This document shows, one piece after another, positions 39,001 through 54,000 of a stretch of 64,000 nt of DNA. The notes beneath the pieces were generated by a model. It saw only the letters and a program-made list of their open reading frames with translations. It was not told where the DNA came from and searched no databases. The DNA is from Siphonodentalium dalli. Its lineage: Eukaryota; Mollusca; Scaphopoda; Gadilida; Siphonodentaliidae. Position 1 is the first letter of the stretch; every line of letters starts with the position of its first letter. The stretch lies in NCBI GenBank assembly GCA_032622095.1, contig CP136062.1, forward strand, positions 140,696,351 through 140,760,350, read 5' to 3'. The position numbers and the translations under genes were made by a program.

Positions 39001-42000
39001 TGGCTGCCAGCAGTCATCTTGGATTTTACTCTTTGCATGACTAAATCCTTTGGCACAGGCTACAGGTCGTACCTTTGATCAGATCATTATGAGATTTGTA
39101 AAGGCTGTAGATGGGAACAGGCCATTTTAGAATTTACTCTTTGCATCACTAAATCCTTTGGCACACCATAATCACCACATCCCTGATCCGATCATTATAA
39201 AACCTGTCATGAATGTTGATATTGACATATACATCTAGTCTTACTTAGACATTTCAATTAGCACCTTTTCTATTCCTCCATTTACTGTCAACCATTAAAT
39301 TATTCCCCTACCTAAGTTGAGCTACAGTGTCATTGACACTTTCATTTACCACAGTTATTGGTCTGTCTTGTTATTCTCATTATCTTGTTGCCAGACAGAT
39401 TATGTCATAATGGGGCCTCAAGATATGGTACCAGACATTTGCAAGTCCCAAGAGGGTGAATTTAGTGATGCTACCCTGCACAGTGGGCTAGCATCACTAA
39501 ATTCACCCTCTGGGGACCTCATTCTGCTTAGGCTCCATCTTCTCAGGAAATAGGTTTATTATCAAATAAATAAGTTTTTTAGTTTCTTTCCTTTTTTTTT
39601 TAGTTTAGTTTCTCAGAATCCCCAAATTGGCAGACGACATAATGCATAATCGAGGTGTCCAATGGGTGCATATCACCATCTTCACCATTTGGGAATTAAA
39701 ATCTGAAGTCTAGGTCTGCCGTAGATGAGGCCGTGCAGAATGAACCCCCCACAGCAAATGTCTGGCATCATATCTTTGGGGCTGTTCTTCATTCGGTTTT
39801 CTTTACAGGAGGATGTTAAAAAAGCTCATGAAAAGGTTCGAAGGAATGTATCTCCTGGTACAAGACAAAGAATAGAAGATGAAAAGTATGTTTAATTAAT
39901 GCAAGACAACATTATAAATTATTGTGGTAGATTTAACATGGTGTGACATTGACCGCTTGGAGTTTATGTTCAACTGATTCACAGGGTGACAAGATACGAA
40001 CATAGGGTACAAGCCGTCAGTGTCACCCCATGTTACCCTCAATCAACCACAATAATATATTAGTTCTGCTGAGAGTCCTGGTCATGCATAGTAGTGCTCA
40101 ATTAGACAATTATTCCAGAAGAATGATTGCCATAAAATGCAAAAATCTCCTATTGATTTATCCATAAACTAGCTGAAACAGGCTCCCTTTTATAGCCTTT
40201 ATGCAGCATAGAAGGATCCTGCAGTCCCTATGTGCTACGTGCGTATTTATACCCTCGCAACAAAGTTGTGGTGGGGGGGGGTATACTGGATCGGCTTGTC
40301 CGTCCATCGTCCGTGGACATAAATTTGTCTAGTTTTTCTCAGTTGTTTTTTAATCATTTTCCGTGAAACTTGGCACAGACATCAACCACCATGGGAACCT
40401 GTGCATCTGCGATTATGACATCTGTCCGACTTTTTTTGGTGGAGTTATCCCCCTTTTTTTACTTAGAAATTTTTTGCAACATGTATAATTTTATCCTTGA
40501 CACAGATATTTAGTGACATGGGAACCTGTGCACCTGCAATTATGATGTCTATCCGACTTTTTTTGGTGGAGTTATGACTTTATTCCCCTTTTTCAACTTA
40601 GAACATTTTCGCAACATGTATAATTTTGTCCGAGCTATTATTCCTACATTTTTAAGTAAATTGTTTTAAACTTGGCACATATATTTAGTACCATGGCAAC
40701 CTGTGCACCTCCTGCTATTATTAAGTCTGTCTGAGTTTTTTTGGTGGAGTTGTGCCCCTTTTTCGACTTGGAAATTTTTCGCAACATGTATAATTTTGTC
40801 CGAGCTTTTATTCCTACATTTTTAGGTCAATTTTTTTGAAACTTTGCACAGATATTTAGTACCATGGGAACCTGTGCACTTGCTATTATGATGTCTGTCT
40901 GACTTATTTGGTGGAGTTATCCCTCTTTTTTGACTTAGAAATATTTTTGCAACATGCATAATTTTTATTCATACATTTTTATACCCCCCGCCGGAAAAAA
41001 ATTCCAGACACATATCCTACTTTTTTGCCGATGACCACTTTTTGGACCCACCGACCCCAAATTTGTTTCCATTTCATAGAGTTTTTTCCAGCCATGTTTT
41101 GACACCCACCCCTTGTGGAACGCAAAACACAAATGTACAGAGAAAACCAGGACAAAACCTCCTACATTGAGATTCAGTGAATCTAATAATGAACAGCAGG
41201 ACTGGTCTCTAGCAGTATATTCTTGACTGCAGTGGATTTTGTCCCTAGAAACATGTAGGTGGTTGAATAGTCTGCTTACCAATCTAGAGCACAAATAATG
41301 GTGAGTACATTAAAAATACCCCAAGCTGATCATTCAGTCCCTTGGCAAAATCATAGTAAAAACAATATAGCTGAGTGTCCAAGAAAGAAAAAAAGCTTTA
41401 ATTTCTCACAAAATACTGAGCTTCCAAAGTTTACAATAAAATTTTGACAAAATATGACAAACAGGATAGAGTTATTCCTCTTGATTCCAATTGATTCAGA
41501 TTGGTCAGGATTGGTTAGGAATTCTATAGCGTTCACAGTTTATCTTGTATGAATTCAGGAATCTTGTATGATTTCAGAAAAGGCATTATTTCTATTGGAC
41601 TGCTCAAGTGTAGCATGTGAGAGTAAAGCATATAATAAAAAACAAACCTACACTTTTAGTAGAAACCTGTATTAACTCATTCATGACTACATGAGATTGT
41701 GAATTATTACCATTTTCTATCTCTTTTGTCACATATGAGATAATTGTGTTATCCACTCACAAGTCTATATGTATGTTTCATGTTTTTTTCTTTATACATC
41801 AGTGTATACATCAGTGTTTAATATCCATGTTTGACCAGATTTGGCATTAAATTTATTTCTTTAAAGTTATCCTTATTTGATGTTAATTACATAGAATACT
41901 GCATGGGCGATTCAGCTGCATTAAGAATACTTTCCCTTGTCCTAAAGAGGCACAAACCAACATCCAATGGACCTAGCGTGTTTAGTGTTGCTGCAGTTCC

Positions 42001-45000
42001 TTATTATTAGCTCAACTTACTTTTGTAAGTTTGAGCTATTGCCATGGTTTGGCGTCCGTCGTCCGTGTGTCCGTGTGTCCGTGTGTCCGTGTGTCCGTCA
42101 ACAATTTCCTTTGGCGCGGGCTACAGGTTGTACCTTTGGTCTGATCTTCATGAAATTTGTCATGAATGTTGACATTGACATGTAGATGGGAACGAATCAT
42201 TGTGGGGTCATTCGGCCAAAAAACATGGCCGCTGGCGGCCATCTTAGATTTCAAAATTCAATCCATTGGCGCGGGCTACAGGTCGTACTGTTCGTCTGAT
42301 CATCATGAAATTTGTCATGGATGTTAATATTGACATGTAGATGGGAACGAGTCATTTTGGGGTTGTTCGGCCCATAAACATGGCCGCCAGCAGCCATCTT
42401 GGATTTTACTCTTTGCATGACTAAATCCTTTGGCGCGGGCTACAGGTCGTAGCTTCGATCGGAACATCATGAAATTTGTCATGGATGTTAACAATGACAT
42501 GTAGATGGGAACGAGGGATTTTGGGGTCGTTCGGCCGAAAAACATGGCCGCCAGCAGCCATCTTGGATTTTACTCTTTGCATGACTAAATCCTTTGGCGC
42601 GGGCTACAGGTCGTAGCTTCGATCGGAACATCATGAAATTTGTCATTGATGTTAATATTGACATGTGGATGGGAACGAGTGATTTTGAGGTCGTTCGGCG
42701 AAAAAACATGGCTGCCAGCAGCCATCTTGGATTTTACTCTTTGCATGACTAAATCCTTTGGCGCGGGCTACAGGTCGTTGTTTTGGTCGGAAGTTTATGA
42801 AATTTGTCATGGATGTTAACACTGTCATGTAGATGGGAACGAGTGATTTTGGAGTTGTTCGGCCAAAAAACATGGCCGCCAGCAGCCATCTTGGATTTTA
42901 CTCTTTGCATGACTAAATCCTTTGGCGCGGGCTACAGGTTGTACCTTTGGTCTAATCTTTATGAAATTTGTCATGAATGTTGACATTGACATGTAGATGG
43001 GAACGAATCATTGTGGGGTCATTCGGCCAAAAAACATGGCTGCTGGCGGCCATCTTAGATTTCAAAATTCAATCCATTGGCGCGGGCTACAGGTCGTACT
43101 GTTCGTCTGATCATCATGAAATTTGTCATGGATGTTAATATTGACATGTAGATGGGAACGAGTCATTTTGGGGTTGTTCGGCCAATAAACATGGCCGCCA
43201 GCAGCCATATTGGATTTTACTCTTTGCATGACTAAATCCTTTGGCGCGGGCTACAGGTCGTAGCTTCGATCGGAACATCATGAAATTTGTCATGGATGTT
43301 AACAATGACATGTAGATGGGAACGAGGGATTTTGGGGTCGTTCGGCCGAAAAACATGGCCGCCAGCAGCCATCTTGGATTTTACTCTTTGCATGACTAAA
43401 TCCTTTGGCCCGGGCTACAGGTCGTACCTTTGGTCTGATCTTTATGAAATTTGTCATGAATGTTGACATTGACATGTAGATGGGAACTAGTCATTTTGGG
43501 GTCATTCGGCCAAAAAACATGGCCGCTGGCAGCCATCTTGGATTTCAAGATTCAATCCATGGCGCGGGCTACAGATCGTACTGTTCCCCTGATCATCATG
43601 AAATTTGTCATTGATGTTAATAATGACATGTAGATGGGAACGAGTGATTTTGGTGTCGTTCGGCCAAAAAACATGGCCGCCAGCAGCCATCTTGGATTTT
43701 ACTCTTTGCATGACTAAATCCTTTGGCGCGGGCTACAGGTTGTACCTTTGGTCTAATCTTTATGAAATTTGTCATGAATGTTGACATTGACATGTAGATG
43801 GGAACGAATCATTGTGGGGTCATTCGGCCAAAAAACATGGCCGCTGGCGGCCATCTTAGATTTCAAAATTCAATCCATTGGCGCTGGCTACAGGTCGTAC
43901 TGTTCGTCTGATCATCATGAAATTTGTCATGGATGTTAATATTGACATGTAGATGGGAACGAGTCATTTTGGGGTTGTTCGGCCAATAAACATGGCCGCC
44001 AGCAGCCATCTTGGATTTTACTCTTTGCATGACTAAATCCTTTGGCGCGGGCTACAGGTCGTAGCTTCGATCGGAACATCATGAAATTTGTCATGGATGT
44101 TAACAATGACATGTAGATGGGAACGAGGGATTTTGGGGTCGTTCGGCCGAAAAACATGGCCGCCAGCAGCCATCTTGGATTTTACTCTTTGCATGACTAA
44201 ATCCTTTGGCACGGGCTACAGGTTGTACCTTTGGTCTAATCTTTATGAAATTTGTCATGAATGTTGACATTGACATGTAGATGGGAACGAATCATTGTGG
44301 GGTCATTCGGCCAAAAAACATGGCCGCTGGCGGCCATCTTAGATTTCAAAATTCAATCCATTGGCGCGGGCTACAGGTCGTACTGTTCGTCTGATCATCA
44401 TGAAATTTGTCATGGATGTTAATATTGACATGTAGATGGGAACGAGTCATTTTGGGGTTGTTCGGCCAATAAACATGGCCGCCAGCAGCCATCTTGGATT
44501 TTACTCTTTGCATGACTAAATCCTTTGGCGCGGGCTACAGGTCGTAGCTTCGATCGGAACATCATGAAATTTGTCATGGATGTTAACAATGACATGTAGA
44601 TGGGAACGAGGGATTTTGGGGTCGTTCGGCCAAAAAACATGGCTGCCAGCAGCCATCTTGGATTTTACTCTTTGCATGACTAAATCCTTTGGCGCGGGCT
44701 ACAGTCGTAGCTTCGATCGGAACATCATGAAATTTGTCATGTATGTTAACACTGTCATGTAGATGGGAACAAGTGATTTTGGAGTTGTTCGGCCAAAAAA
44801 CATGGCCGCCAGCAGCCATCTTGGATTTTACTCTTTGCATGACTAAATCCTTTGGCGCGGGCTACAGGTTGTACCTTTGGTCTAATCTTTATGAAATTTG
44901 TCATGAATGTTGACATTGACATGTAGATGGGAACGAATCATTGTGGGGTCATTCGGCCAAAAAACATGGCCGCTGGCGGCCATCTTAGATTTCAAAATTC

Positions 45001-48000
45001 AATCCATTGGCGCGGGCTACAGGTCGTACTGTTCGTCTGATCATCATGAAATTTGTCATGGATGTTAATATTGACATGTTAATGGGAACGAGTCATTTTG
45101 GGGTTGTTCGGCCAATAAACATGGCCGCCAGCAGCCATCTTGGATTTTACTCTTTGCATGACTAAATCCTTTGGCGCGGGCTACAGGTCGTAGCTTCGAT
45201 CGGAACATCATGAAATTTGTCATGGATGTTAACAATGACATGTAGATGGGAACGAGGGATTTTGGGGTCGTTCGGCCGAAAAACATGGCCGCCAGCAGCC
45301 ATCTTGGATTTTAATCTTTGCATGACTAAATCCTTTGGCGCGGGCTACAGGTCGTTGTTTTGGTCGGAAGTTTATGAAATTTGTCATGGATGTTAACACT
45401 GTCATGTAGATGGGAACGAGTGATTTTGGAGTTGTTCGGCCATAAAACATGGCCGCCAGCAGCCATCTTGGATTTTACTCTTTGCATGACTAAATCCTTT
45501 GGCGCGGGCTACAGGTTGTACCTTTTGTCTAATCTTTATGAAATTTGTCATGAATGTTGACATTGACATGTAGATGGGAACGAATCATTGTGGGGTCATT
45601 CGGCCAAAAAACATGGCCGCTGGCGGCCATCTTAGATTTCAAAATTCAATCCATTGGCGCGGCCTACATGTCGTACTGTTCGTCTGATCGGAACATCATG
45701 AAAGTTGTCATGGATGTTAACAATGACATGTAGATGGGAACGAGGGATTTTGGGGTCGTTCGGCCGAAAAACATGGCCGCCAGCAGCCATCTTGGATTTT
45801 ACTATTTGCATGACTAAATCGTTGGGTGCGGGCTACAGGTCGTACCTTTGGTCTGATCTTTATGAAATTTGTCATGAATGTTGACATTGACATGTAGATG
45901 GGAACGAGTCATTTTGGGGTCATTCGGCCAAAAAACATGGCCGCTGGCAGCCATCTTGGATTTCAAGATTCAATCCATTGGCGCGGGCTACAGGTCGTAC
46001 TGTTCGTCTGATCATCATGAAATTTGTCATTGATGTTAATAATGACATGTAGATGGGATCGAGTCGTTTTGGGGTCATTCGGTCAAAAAACATGGCCGCC
46101 AGCAGCCATCTTGGATTTTACTCTTTGCATGACTAAATCCTTTGGTGTGGGCTACAGGTCGTAGCTTTGGTCAGATGGTCATGAAATTTGTCATGAATTA
46201 TAACAATGACATTTAGATGGGAACGAGTCGTTTTGGGGTCATTCGGTCAAAAAACATGGCCACCAGCATTTTACTCTTTGCATGACTAAATCCTTTGGCG
46301 TGGGCTACAGGTCATACCTTTGGTCTGATCTTTATTAAATTTGTCATGGATGTTAACACTGACATGTAGATGGGAACGAGTTGTACCTTTGGTCTAATCT
46401 TTATGAAATTTGTCATGAATGTTGACATTGACATGTAGATGGGAACGAATCATTGTGGGGTCATTCGGCCAAATAACATGGCTGCCAGCGGCCATCTTGG
46501 ATTTCAAAATTCAATCCATTGGCGCGGTCTACAGGTCGTACTGTTCGTCTGATCATTATGAAATTTGTAGGTCGTAGCTTTGGTCAGATCTTCATAAAAT
46601 TTGTCATGGATGTTAACAATTATACGTAGATGGGAACGAGTCCTTTTGGGGTCAATTGGTAAAAAAAAATGGCCACCAGCAGCCATCTTGTATCTTACTC
46701 TTTGCATCCCTAAATCCTTTGGCGCAGGTTAGACATTTCAATTAGCACCTTTCCTATTCCTCCATTTACTGTCAACCATTAAATTATTCCCCTACCTAAG
46801 TTGAGCTACAGTGTCATTGACACTTTCATTGATTTCTTAGTGTTACAAACCAGTAGAAACTAGTAAAAATTCTCCCCCCTGCCCCCGCAGAGTTATTGGC
46901 CTTCTTGACTTAGAATATGTTCAATCATCGGACATTCTCGAGAGTTTTTGTCCCCCGAAAAATTAATTTTTGGGGGACTATAGAAACGGGCTCCGTTCGT
47001 CCATCCGTTCGTCCGTCGTTCCGTCTGTCCGTCGCACCGTCGTTCCGTCGAGCTGTACGTTCGTCCATCACACTTTTGAGTACCTTCATGGTGTAATCAT
47101 CTCCTCCTACAGATTTCATCCCAGAGATTTAAAACTTCAGAATATTGTTGCCCATATATTGAAGATGTGCAACATGCATATAGATGACGGAAAAATTATT
47201 TTTTGACGGAGTTATTAAACCTTTTCGACTTAGAAAATTTCAACATTTAAAACAATTTCTTCAACAAAGCGGCATCGACTTTCCACGTTTTCGGGGGACA
47301 CTGTGGTCTGCTGACCTTTTATTCTCAGTTGTTTATGATTCTTTTTTTGTTAAACTTTGCACAGACATCAACCACCATGGGAACCTGTGCACCTGCAATT
47401 TCAATGTTGGTCAGACTTATTTTGGTGGAGTTATTGGCCTTCTTGACTTAGAATATTTTCATTTTTCTCAGTAATATTTGACCAATTATTTGTGGTGAAG
47501 ATGATGTTTGTCCAGAGGTTTTCTCAGTCATTGCTGAATAATTGTGCACCTGCAATGGGAATCTGTTATTTTATTATTTTAACTTAATGTTTACTGTCAT
47601 GTGAAACATCTTAGTGTTTTAAAAACATGGGGGGTATCCTTAGTCCCATTGGGAGTCACATCTCTGGTTTGATCTTAGATAGAGCCTTTGTAAAGCGGTG
47701 GCCACTTTGTGCGCTTTGCGCACATTTTGATCATCTAATAATTTGGATTTTTAACAAATTTTTAATTTAAATCTTTCTTTTTTTTAGATTTGCTCAATTG
47801 ACATTTTTTTTAAAATTTATTTAATTTTAATTTATAACATATGCCAGGGTAGCCTAACTCACCACACCAAATTTGGTTGAAAACGGACCAGTGGTCTGGG
47901 AGAAAAATCCAATGGTCATTTGTTGAACTTATTATCTGAACATTTCCTAAGGGAACTACTCGTCAATGAGTATCTAGTATAGAAAGGGTTAAGATGTAAA

Positions 48001-51000
48001 CAAGGGATATATTATGCAGCTTTCTGGCCAATAAAAGATGCTGTTTCTTACTGGAGGTGGGACATAACCTTGTAAACAGTTGGGGACAAACATTGTAGGA
48101 TATAGGATAATATTTTATTTCACAATACAATGGTAATACATTATAATATGAGTTAATTGATAATCGTATAAGTATTGTGTGGATTGCCGTGGCCTATGAC
48201 AACTGTCTACCCGGCACCCCCGATTGACAGAATACAATCAATACTGGCTACATAAATAATTTAAATATTTCACTATAATTTCCAGATTAAATTAATATTT
48301 AAATTGGATTTAGATAAATAGATATAGATTCCAGCAAATAAAAATTGTGATACAGCAATTTATTATATGACTGGATTTTCTGAGCAAAATGTGGCAATTT
48401 TGGTGAACTATTCCAGATTATCAGAATCAACAGTGTGGTTTTTCGATTCCATATACCGTATCCAGGCCTTCAGATTGGTGGAATTGAGCAAATCAGTATG
48501 GACCAACAAGAGTGAGAAAACCAATATCAAGCATTCACAATCTCAGTGAGAGCTTTCCGATGAATGGTAACGAGCCATATTTCCGACTAAGTCCTGAAAA
48601 GTTACCCATATTTCTGCTGTGGTTAAGGAGTCGATTATTTAGGGCATTACTGTAACACTGACATCATGATATGACTCAGCGACTGAAACAACAATAAACT
48701 CCAAACCAAATCCATGAATTCATCAAATGGCTGTAAATTTTCAGAAACAATAGAATCCGACAACTTGAAAGAAAGATCAAAGACCACACATTACAGATGC
48801 ACGAAAGACGGAAAATGCCTCAAGGGACGCCACAGGAGGAGATGGTCGCTGCTCAAAAGGAGTTAGAGATAGTACGTATCTGCTACCAAAACTCAATTGT
48901 CTCTTGCTATCATTCTACTCCAGTCCCTGCACAAGCTTAATGTGTCCTGTTATATCCCAATTTAGCTATGTTAGGATTTACAATCTCTCACTAGTTCCCA
49001 TAATTGGTGTCTAGCAACAAAGGTGTACTATTGTTTCCATTGTTTTGTGTAGGTTCCTCTTCTGAAAACCTAAGCCCTGCTAGATATCTTACTTGTCACA
49101 AGTGATGTGGCCTAGCCTTTAAAACGGCGATAAACAAACTAAATATTACTCATAAATCATGATAAAGATAGTTTTAATGCCGTACATAGTGAAAGTAGAT
49201 TACATAATCAAGGGTTTAACTCTTTTTATACTGAATGAATTCTCCCATTAAGTTACAAAAGTATACATTTGAATGGTCTATCATTCTTCTGGAGGGATGT
49301 TCAGATAATTTAAGCTCATGACAGACGAACATGTAAAGAAAGCGAAGAAGAATTCCTATACATTGGTGGGAAATGTTCAGATAATAAGTTCATCGCAATT
49401 TTTTGAACTTATTATATGAACATTTCCTAAGGGAGCTACTCATCAATGAGTATTTAGTATAGTTCTAAAGTGTTAATACCTGACAGATTTAAAGACATAT
49501 TATGGACTTATTTGGGTGCGTTAAATTGATAAGTTAGAGCTCATGCGCTATGCCAACCTGGAAAATATAGCATTCTACTAACATCCCCGAAAATTTCAAA
49601 GAAATCGACCACACCACTCATTAGAAAACATCGTCTGAACTACGCCCAATTGTAAATATTTACATCTTGATTCGGGACGCAACTATCAGCGATAATCTAA
49701 CACAAATGATTTCGCCATCGCGAGTCATTGCATTTAATTAATATATAAGATTGACAGTATGTATCGTCAATTTGGATTAATATTCGTAACAAATAACTAC
49801 TTTGAGCAAGATTATTATCAATTTCTCTTTGATCACCCTACCGGAGTGTTCACATCACTTTAAAGAAATTTTCAGGCCGCGACATGAGTGAAAGGGAACT
49901 TCCTGTGCTTGTTTTACAAGACTAATATTATGTTATAAGCCTAAAAGTTGGTTTTGTACGTAAACTGACTATATACATATGGTGAGTTTGAGGTGTACGA
50001 CTAGAGGCATTGAGTTATCACATTTAATACTTATTTGAAGTTATTATGTAATAATTGTGAATGATCTAAACTACATGTATTTGGCGACACGAATGTGCAG
50101 ATCATCAGTAACTAATAGTACAGTAATGCCCTAAATAATCGACTCCTTAACCACAGCATAATTATGGGTAACTTTCAGGATTTAGTCGAAAATATATCTC
50201 TCAGTGAGAGCTTTCCGATGAATGGCAACAAGCCACATTTCCGACTAAATCCTAAAAAGTTGCCCATAATTCTACTGTGGTTAAGGAGTCGATTATTTAG
50301 GGCATTACTGTAACTCAAGGTTGAAGGTCCCCTAAATAAATCTCGCAAACATTTTATTGATGAGTTCAATTGTCTAAGGAAATATTGTAGATTGCTTGGA
50401 TAAGTTTGTAAGTTTGTTTGTGTAAGTGACCTGCCATCATGGCTCAATACAATTTCATCATGTTTGTTCGTGCCGTCTGTATGCTGAATATATTGCATAC
50501 TCTACAAAACAATAACAGATCCATATATTATTCTTTTTTGAATATAATTGCTATCACATTCACATACGTTATATACATAGTGATGCCGATGGGGTCATTG
50601 TCACAAGGCCATGATCATATTCATAGCCAGCTTTTCAAACTGGTCACAAGTGTCATCAGCTTTTCACTGGGGAGCACATTCATAGTTAGTTTTCAAATTC
50701 CATCATTTGATGACGTGATATATGATGTCATCGTGTGAACTTGTGACTAAATTGACGAAGTTATGATCCAAATCTGGATTCATTTGTTAAGTTATAGGAA
50801 TAAAACTTAATCAATTTCATGACATTTATCAAAAATCTTATTATGATAAATGAATATTTAATTTATTTCTTCCCTTATGTAAGTTGTTTTACATTCATCT
50901 TCTGAAGATTGTGATTAGCTAAGCAAGCCTTGTTCAATATGCCTTGAAAAGCTGGCTACGAATGTGACTGGTTTGAAAAGCTGGCTAAGAATGTGATGAA

Positions 51001-54000
51001 TGCCTTGTGACAGTGACCCCATTAGCCTTAGTGATAGATTTATCACAGTTTTGAGATCACATGCCTCTATTATCAGCTTCTGCAGTCTGCCTTGTTTGAT
51101 TAGATATATATCTGGTATAAACATAGAACATTTCCTTATCTGTGACAAAGACAGTCTCTGTTTGCATCTTGTCGCAAACTAATTATTTGTATCTGAAATC
51201 ATGGGGTGTATTCAAATCTGTGTTTTCGTGTGTTGACAAACATTAGACCATCAGGACGCAACCTGCGAGTGACGATTTAAACATCAAGAACAGACCAAGA
51301 ACAGACCAAGAAAGTGTTCACAGGTTAGGATTTTCACTCCTCGGTGTGAAGATCCAAGCCGTTGAACATGTCATCACAGTGTTAATGTACCAGTTCCCAG
51401 TGTTTGAATCGTCAAGAACCTGTTCACGGTATTCAGTCTTTGTAATCTGCAGTTCACAAACAATCAAGTATAGGGATTCGAATACACCCTATGATGCCAC
51501 AATGTTCAGTACAGGGATTCGAATACACCCTATGATGCCACGATGTTCAGTACGGGGATTCGAATGTACCCTATGATGCCACGGCATTCTATCATAATAA
51601 TAACCAGGTTAAGAGTTGATTGCATCACACTTCAGACATCAGGAATTGAAATAAAATAATTTTATTACAAACTCAATGTTGCATTCTCACTAAAAGCAAT
51701 GGCTTTCAACTGAGTGGTAATTTTCGACAGAAAGCCCTAGAGCGATCCTGGTATTTTTTTGTGGCAAGCTATGTCTTGATATTGCTACAGGCGATGTAAT
51801 GAGAATTTCTTATTTTTATAATGCCAAAATTGTTGCAAAACAATGAATTTCTTCTTATAATTAACAATTTCATTTGTGATTGGGTTATGTAATAAATATA
51901 GAGCCGCGCTGTTTTGGGATGGGTAAGTGATGATCACATGTCAATGTTTCGCGGAAGGATATCCCGGCTCTTGGGGTATCCTTCCGCGAAACGCTCTCAT
52001 GCAATAATCACTTCCCTGTCCCAAAACTGTGTGGCTCTATCTATATTCTATGTGAAAAGTGCATAATACTGTCTGTAAGAAGATATATTTTCGACATTCT
52101 TGTCAACTAAAGAGACCTTTGAAAACTCTTGCACAGACCTAGTTTAGAAAAGAATATAGCATTTCATAATTTTTTGCTACCAATTATACAGAATATTGTA
52201 ATATTCCGAATCTTAATGTTTGAAGTGTGACATATAGTTGGATCTGAACTTGCGTATCTTATATCTAGGATTATGCAAGAAGTTAGGTCTATTACCAACT
52301 CTTTTCTGATAGAGTGGAGTTATCTGTCCAACAATTGCAGACCAGATAAGGTCATTGAATTATTAAAAAAACTGGTGTCCTCACAGAACCATGGGCTACT
52401 TCAGCTCTATTTATTATGTTTTCTGAAACCAAGAGGATATTAGAGTAGAAACCTGGAGTGTATCTTTCAACTTTGGAGTGCAAAATGCATGGCATTAAAA
52501 TGAAAACATGAACAAACATTTTACCCATCAGGTTAAATTCGTCTATATCCTTTAGTTTTCTTCATAAAAAAACTCTTGACTGGTAAAAAGTAAATAGCAT
52601 ATTTTGGCCTACCATGAATATTTTAATGGCCTAACAGGGATTGATATTGATAAGATGTCAGATTTTCATGATACTTCTCAACAAGAGAGAATGAGAAACA
52701 GCAATAGAGAAAAATATCTTTCAAAATGTTACGATTCACTACACATTTCAGATCTTTTCAGATTACTATGTGATATTGAGAATAATAAGATTCAGTCAGT
52801 CAATCTCACATAATTATCTGATACTCTCTGATACTCTCACCACATATGCTTCTTTGGTTTTTATTGGTTTGTATTTTCTAATCAATGGTAAGAGTAAATG
52901 GTAACATTTGGTAAAATTTGGGATTTGATCTTCAAAAAGAGTTATCATTCCACATATATTATATATAGTAATCATTATCTGAATAGTGATTTAAAAAACA
53001 AATATTATGAACACAATACAAGAAAAAATTATTTCTGCCTCTACATGTTCTCATCCTCACAATTGAGGTACCATACAGGGTTTGCACTGCTGCTCATTGT
53101 CAAATAATCACTAGAGAATTTACTCAAGTCTGAACTATTGTAGGGGTACTGTACACTAAATCCAGCCATTTATGGGACCATCTGTTATACTCAACAGATT
53201 TGTACACAACAAATGAATGAATTTTTAGCCATGGTTTAGTGCCAAATACACTCATGTGCTCTATGAATGATGTAAACAACATTGTCATTTATATAATGAA
53301 AATGAGTTAATGACTCGAGTCATAAACTCATTTTCATTATAATTACCATGTTGTTTTGTTTAGAAAATATTTGAGTGTATTTTGCACTCATCCTTGGCTC
53401 AAATTCAACCATTTATTGCATATATTCTGTTGGTTATATTCTAATAGGACATGGTCCCATAAATGTCTGGATTTAGTGTACAGTCCCTCTTTAAGCCAGG
53501 TCCTACTAAATAATATAGCTAGAACTTTCAGGGTTTGGAATTTCAGCAATTAAAGGCCCTCTTAATTTTCGAGTCGCCGATTAGTGACGATATACGGTTT
53601 TAATAACAATCCATAAAGTATGATTAAAATACTAAAATTCATCACCATTTGAAACATCTGTGTCTCAGAAGATGCCCATAGAGAAATAGAAACCAGCTGA
53701 AATCATAGGAAGATCCCCCCCCCTGTTTTGGCTCCCAGAATGCAACAGAATTCAAACTAAAGATGAATTTTCAATGTAAGGGGAATAACTCTATTTTAAG
53801 ATATAGTGTTATTCCCCCTCCATGGAAAATAATACACTTTTTACTACAAAGTAGATGACAAAAACACGTTGGTAACTCAACAAAAACAACACGTTCACAG
53901 TTTATTACACTGGATAAGTTGATAATACAATTTTTTAGAGCTTCCTCTTTCAAATGGTATATACTATGGCATATATTTTAATAATGTGATCTGGGGGTTC

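Noticed and set aside
42324-45450. Many minus-strand ORFs of about 73 codons beginning MFFGRTTPKSLVPIYM, spaced 164 bp or multiples
   Set aside because: They are one frame through the 160-164-bp core repeat of the Pearl-like element; the repeat length is not a multiple of three and no start or splice context supports genes.
34149-46830. The 160-bp arrays as CRISPR-like arrays
   Set aside because: Units are directly adjacent and related over their full length, with no constant repeat plus unique spacer pattern, and the DNA is clearly eukaryotic.
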